Source: Macrotrachela quadricornifera
Taxonomy: Eukaryota > Rotifera > Eurotatoria > Philodinida > Philodinidae
Assembly: GCA_022393335.1 (NCBI GenBank)
Contig: JAJEKB010018971.1
Location: 35,163 to 99,162 of the forward strand
Length of the DNA stretch: 64,000 nucleotides
Direction: 5' to 3'
Position numbers and translations under genes: made by a program. Positions within the stretch are counted from its first letter, which is position 1; every line of letters starts with the position of its first letter. The notes under the pieces are model-generated. The model made no database searches. It saw only the letters and a program-made list of their open reading frames with translations, and had not been told where the DNA came from. Positions 60,427 to 64,000 of this stretch are shown in pieces.

Positions 60427-62295
60427 TGTCGGATATGAATCAAATGTGATCATATTATGTAAGTAAAGAATATTATAATAAAAAATGTTCATTGACAAAA
60501 ATTATTTCATACGATAAGAAATCATCGATAATAAAAGAAAAAAAAATGGAAATCTAATATCAGTATTTGATCAATAAAATAATATTTATCAAAATTTAAC
60601 ATTAGTTTTTTAATAAATTTATGTTTTGTTTTGTTCGATATTAAAGATATAGTAATGAAATAATAAATAGTTGTAATAGTTATACAATAGAGAAAAAATA
60701 AGATAAAGAATAAGTGTTATATATAAATATTGTGAATGTAATATATATTCTTTCTTTATTTTTGCTGAGTATTTCCAAAGAAATCGATTTCTATTGGTGC
60801 TTCAGCTATTTGTTTTCTCGTTTTTTCCTGTCAATATATATCTTTAGTCTCTTGTTAGCATTCTTTCGTTTTGTCTTCCGCTTTCATTATAAAGAATAAT
60901 AAACAAAAAACAATTATATGATAATGAATGAATGTTTTTTTCGTATTATTATCTTTGATCCAAAACATAAATATTACAAACAACAAAAAATAAAAAGAAG
61001 AAACTATATAATCATCCTAAAAACAAAAAGCTCTTATACCATGAATTATACTATAATATTATTATAAGAATGCCTATATAAACATATAAGATTTATCAAG
61101 AGAATATATAACATAGCATTATTTTGTTTATATGTGTCAATACATATCAGTTGTTACCTTGATAATATAGCAATATGACAATGTCAATGAATGAAAGGTA
61201 ATTATAGTTATATATTAAAAGACAATTTAAATATTATAATGTTGTATATATACATATATACTATTGTACTTACAGGTTTCGATTGTGGTGGCTGCATTTA
61301 TGTATGTATATTGAATGAATATTATTTTATAAATTAAAGTTATGTATGAAATAAAAAGAAAAATGTTAAATCGATCAAGCAGAACTAGATCATTATCGTA
61401 CATTGAAATGTCAACCTTATTATATTTCATAAGCAGTCAATAATAAATCAGATATGAAATATTCTCAATATTTACTATATATATTTAAATGAAACTTTTT
61501 CTTTTATATTTAATCAAAATTTTTAGAAAAAGATTATATATATAAATGTAAAGATAAAATAATTGATGATTATGAAATTGAACGATAGAACTGAAAATAA
61601 ATAGTCTTAATTACTTTCTTATATAAAATCAATTTTACTATTATCTTGAATCTTTAGTTACCAGTATTAACTAACTATTCGATATCAAATATTCTTAATA
61701 AGATTGATAAATATATAAATGAGCATATGGAGACAAATTGATTTGTTTTTGTACTACTAACTATTTATAGTACAAAAACATCTGTCTAATTAAAATATTT
61801 ATGTTTACTGTACGTATTCATCAAATATTTTATCTGTAATCGAAATATTATTATTTAATATCATAATTTTACTATTTGAAAATTATTTTGACATAATTAT
61901 TTACTAATTAATGAATATATCTACAAAATATAATCATAAATAAATTTTAAAAAAATATTATTTATATACTTAACAATTATTTTAATTATCATTTGTATTT
62001 TATATGAAAGACATTTAAATATTTTTTTAATATAATTACGTTTTAATATTTAATTATAAATGTGTTTGACAAAATAACTTGTCAAATAACTTGTCTATCG
62101 TTGTTTGGCTGCGACATCTTCGATCAATAGTTCTGAATAAAAGAATTTTCCGCTCGTCTATTCCTAACCATTCAAGCAAACAAACAAACTAGTTTTTCAC
62201 CATTCTCGTTCTTCAATGATAGAGAGAGGCAAAAAAGGAATTATTATTTTTTTTTCTATCCAGACATTTACATAAAACAACATTGACTCATCACA
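60427..62295. other. Intergenic, promoter region of GluN1-like gene
   Basis: 1.87 kb of A/T-rich DNA. A minus-strand ATG at 61297 opens MQPPQSKP followed by gtaagtac (61274), a possible further tiny first exon. The last 220 bases are GC-richer and lie just before the GluN1-like ATG. Nothing else recognised. Confidence 0.4.
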
Positions 62296-63939
62296 ATGAT
62301 TTTATTATGGTATTCATATATAATATTTATGTATTTTCCTTTTGTCAAACTTCAAATAACAGATATAGCTATTAATATAACAAATCAAACCTCAGATATA
62401 TCTGAATTTGATAATTCTATAAGAAAACCTCGACATGTTACTATATTAGGTGCACTAACAAATAATGAACATATAAAAATACTTAATAATACTAATACAT
62501 ATTCCAATAAAGATATAATTATTTCCTCAGAATCTTTTATGCTTAATTCAAATCCATTAATAACAATGACAAAATTATGTGATACAGGTAATACATCACA
62601 TGCAAAAGTAGTTATTGTTGGTCATTCTACAGATAATAATGATTTATTGTTAACTGGTATTTCATATATATCTGATTTTTATCATATACCAATTATAACA
62701 ATAGGTTCAAGAGAAAATACTTTTTCTGATAAAGTAAAAAAATTAATTTGAATAAAAATTTTAAAATAAAAAAAATAAAAAAATTTAATTTTTAGACATT
62801 ATATAATTTTATTGTACGATTACTACCACCATATTTATATGAAGCTGATGCTTGGTTTAGTATAATTCGAAAATTAAAATATACAAAAGTTGTATTAATT
62901 TATAGTCAAGAAGAAGAAAGTCGAATGGTTGCATCAAGATTTCAAATACTAATAGATGATTCAGAAATTCAGGTGAATATTTTCTTTTATATCTAAGATA
63001 TGTTTGATAAAAAACTTGTTTATAGTAGAATATTTCAATTCAATTGAGGTAGATTCTCTTTACTTTTATTAACAAAAAATTTATGACTATTCTTGATCGT
63101 ATCAGTACAAAAAAGTGTTTGAGAAAATACCGAAAAAAAAAGTAGTATTCTGAAAATCTAATGAAGAAAGATTATCTGAATACAGTAAGACTAGAACAAA
63201 TAGTATGCACAAAAATTTCATTATTCAATAAGAAACTTATATTTTTTATTTATCCACAAACAGTGATTTCTTTCTGTATGCAATATATACATACACACAT
63301 TAAACATTTAGAAAACTACATACTCGAAAGTCAGAGAAAACAAAAAAAAATCTCTTTTTCTTCAAAGCAGAGCACGAAGTCCGTAACTGCATTATCAGTA
63401 TATCAAGAAATACACTTTTTCAACACAGATATTTTCTTCCAAAACTTGTAGATGTGCACAATCCTCTAACGCTTATCACTTTCTTTCTCTACATGGATCT
63501 ATAAAGATTTAAAATACCTTGTCCGTATAGTAGATTCCCATCCGTAGGTTCCGAAAATGTTCTAAAATATCTGTCCAAATAGGTAGAACAACAAAAATAT
63601 AAAAGATCGTTCTGTTGCTTATCAATAGAAAAGGAACAGTAACAGTACAAAACAAGAAAATAGGGTTCTTCGAAGGTCATAATAAGTACCATCACTAAAG
63701 TAATACGCTCTAAACATGGTTTTTTTTTCTCTATCATATTGTATGTTACAATTGGTATGGGCTTTATTGATATTTTTATACTAATTTATATCTTTAATGT
63801 TTCCAGATTTATATTTTATTATTATTTAATAGATTGAACGAATCGAAGAATATGCTTCAGGCACAAATTTTACATCATTACTATCGAATTTAACAGCTGA
63901 AGATCGTTTAATGGCACGTGTTTTTATTATTCATACAAA
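62296..63939 (+). CDS. GRIN1: NMDA-type glutamate receptor subunit 1-like, 5' part (continues past window)
   Basis: Ligand-gated cation channel subunit at excitatory synapses. Exons in the window: 62296-62733, 62796-62972, 63833-63939; the last ends in phase 2 at a gtaag donor, so the gene continues. A hydrophobic signal peptide (MILLWYSYIIFMYFPFVKLQ) is followed by the amino-terminal domain: RKPRHVTILGALTNNEH, KVVIVGHSTDNNDLLLTGIS, HIPIITIGSRENTFSDK, FIVRLLPPYLYEADAWFSII and KYTKVVLIYSQEEES, which line up with GluN1 (SVSFTAGFYRIPV / TVPPYSHQSSVWFEMMR / WNHIILLVSDDHEGR). N-glycosylation sequons (NIT, NQT) occur early. Intron 62973-63832 (860 bases) shows no gene. Ligand-binding and channel domains lie beyond the window, so GluN1 versus other NMDA subunits rests on this domain alone. 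Confidence 0.75.
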
Positions 63940-64000
63940 GTAAGAAATATATTTATATATATATATGTCGTATCAAAGTTACACCGGTGAACGAAGTTAT

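Overview
This is AT-rich eukaryotic (animal) DNA. Genes are split by many short, AT-rich GT-AG introns, mostly 45-100 bases, and the products are typical metazoan proteins: kinesin-4, CNOT4, DNA polymerase alpha subunit B, an NMDA receptor and a PRDM-like SET protein. Small introns, tight gene spacing, A/T-ending codons, and an F-box/LRR gene of a kind I associate with rotifer genomes suggest a bdelloid rotifer such as Rotaria. That assignment is inference. No bacterial, plasmid or phage gene was seen.

Layout. Minus strand 6-6590: KIF21-like kinesin, with a 1.76 kb intron holding repeats. Plus 7251-10221: CNOT4, divergent from the kinesin. Plus 11157-12124: conserved gene of unknown role with a broken frame. 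Minus 12270-13519: PRDM-like SET protein. Region 13.5-24.3 kb is gene-poor: a peroxiredoxin pseudogene, an F-box/LRR pseudogene, a minus-strand gene fragment whose intron is almost filled by a terminal-inverted-repeat element, and a piggyBac-type MITE. Plus 24323-25646: PRDX5, followed 155 bases later by POLA2 (25802-28818). Minus 28910-35180: EFCAB5-like protein, convergent with POLA2. Plus 37542-39920: SPATS2-like. Minus 40480-43527: leucine-rich-repeat protein. Plus 44922-46483: STK17/DRAK-like kinase. Region 46.5-53.1 kb is largely non-coding, with a degenerate polycomb RING-finger (PCGF) copy and a foldback repeat. Plus 53138-54206: two small tandem paralogues. Plus 55205-57793: PPP1R16-type phosphatase-1 targeting subunit. 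Minus 58219-59186 (with candidate alternative first exons to 60426): calmodulin-like protein. Plus 62296 to beyond the window: GluN1-like NMDA receptor, amino end only.

The genes do not form one pathway; this is an ordinary mixed metazoan neighbourhood. Exon models were read by hand. For each multi-exon gene called complete, predicted exon lengths sum to a multiple of three with the frame kept across all junctions. The most unusual material is non-coding: an intron made almost entirely of an inverted-repeat element carrying a tandem array of splice-site-like units, a piggyBac-type MITE, and a foldback repeat with a relative in the kinesin intron.
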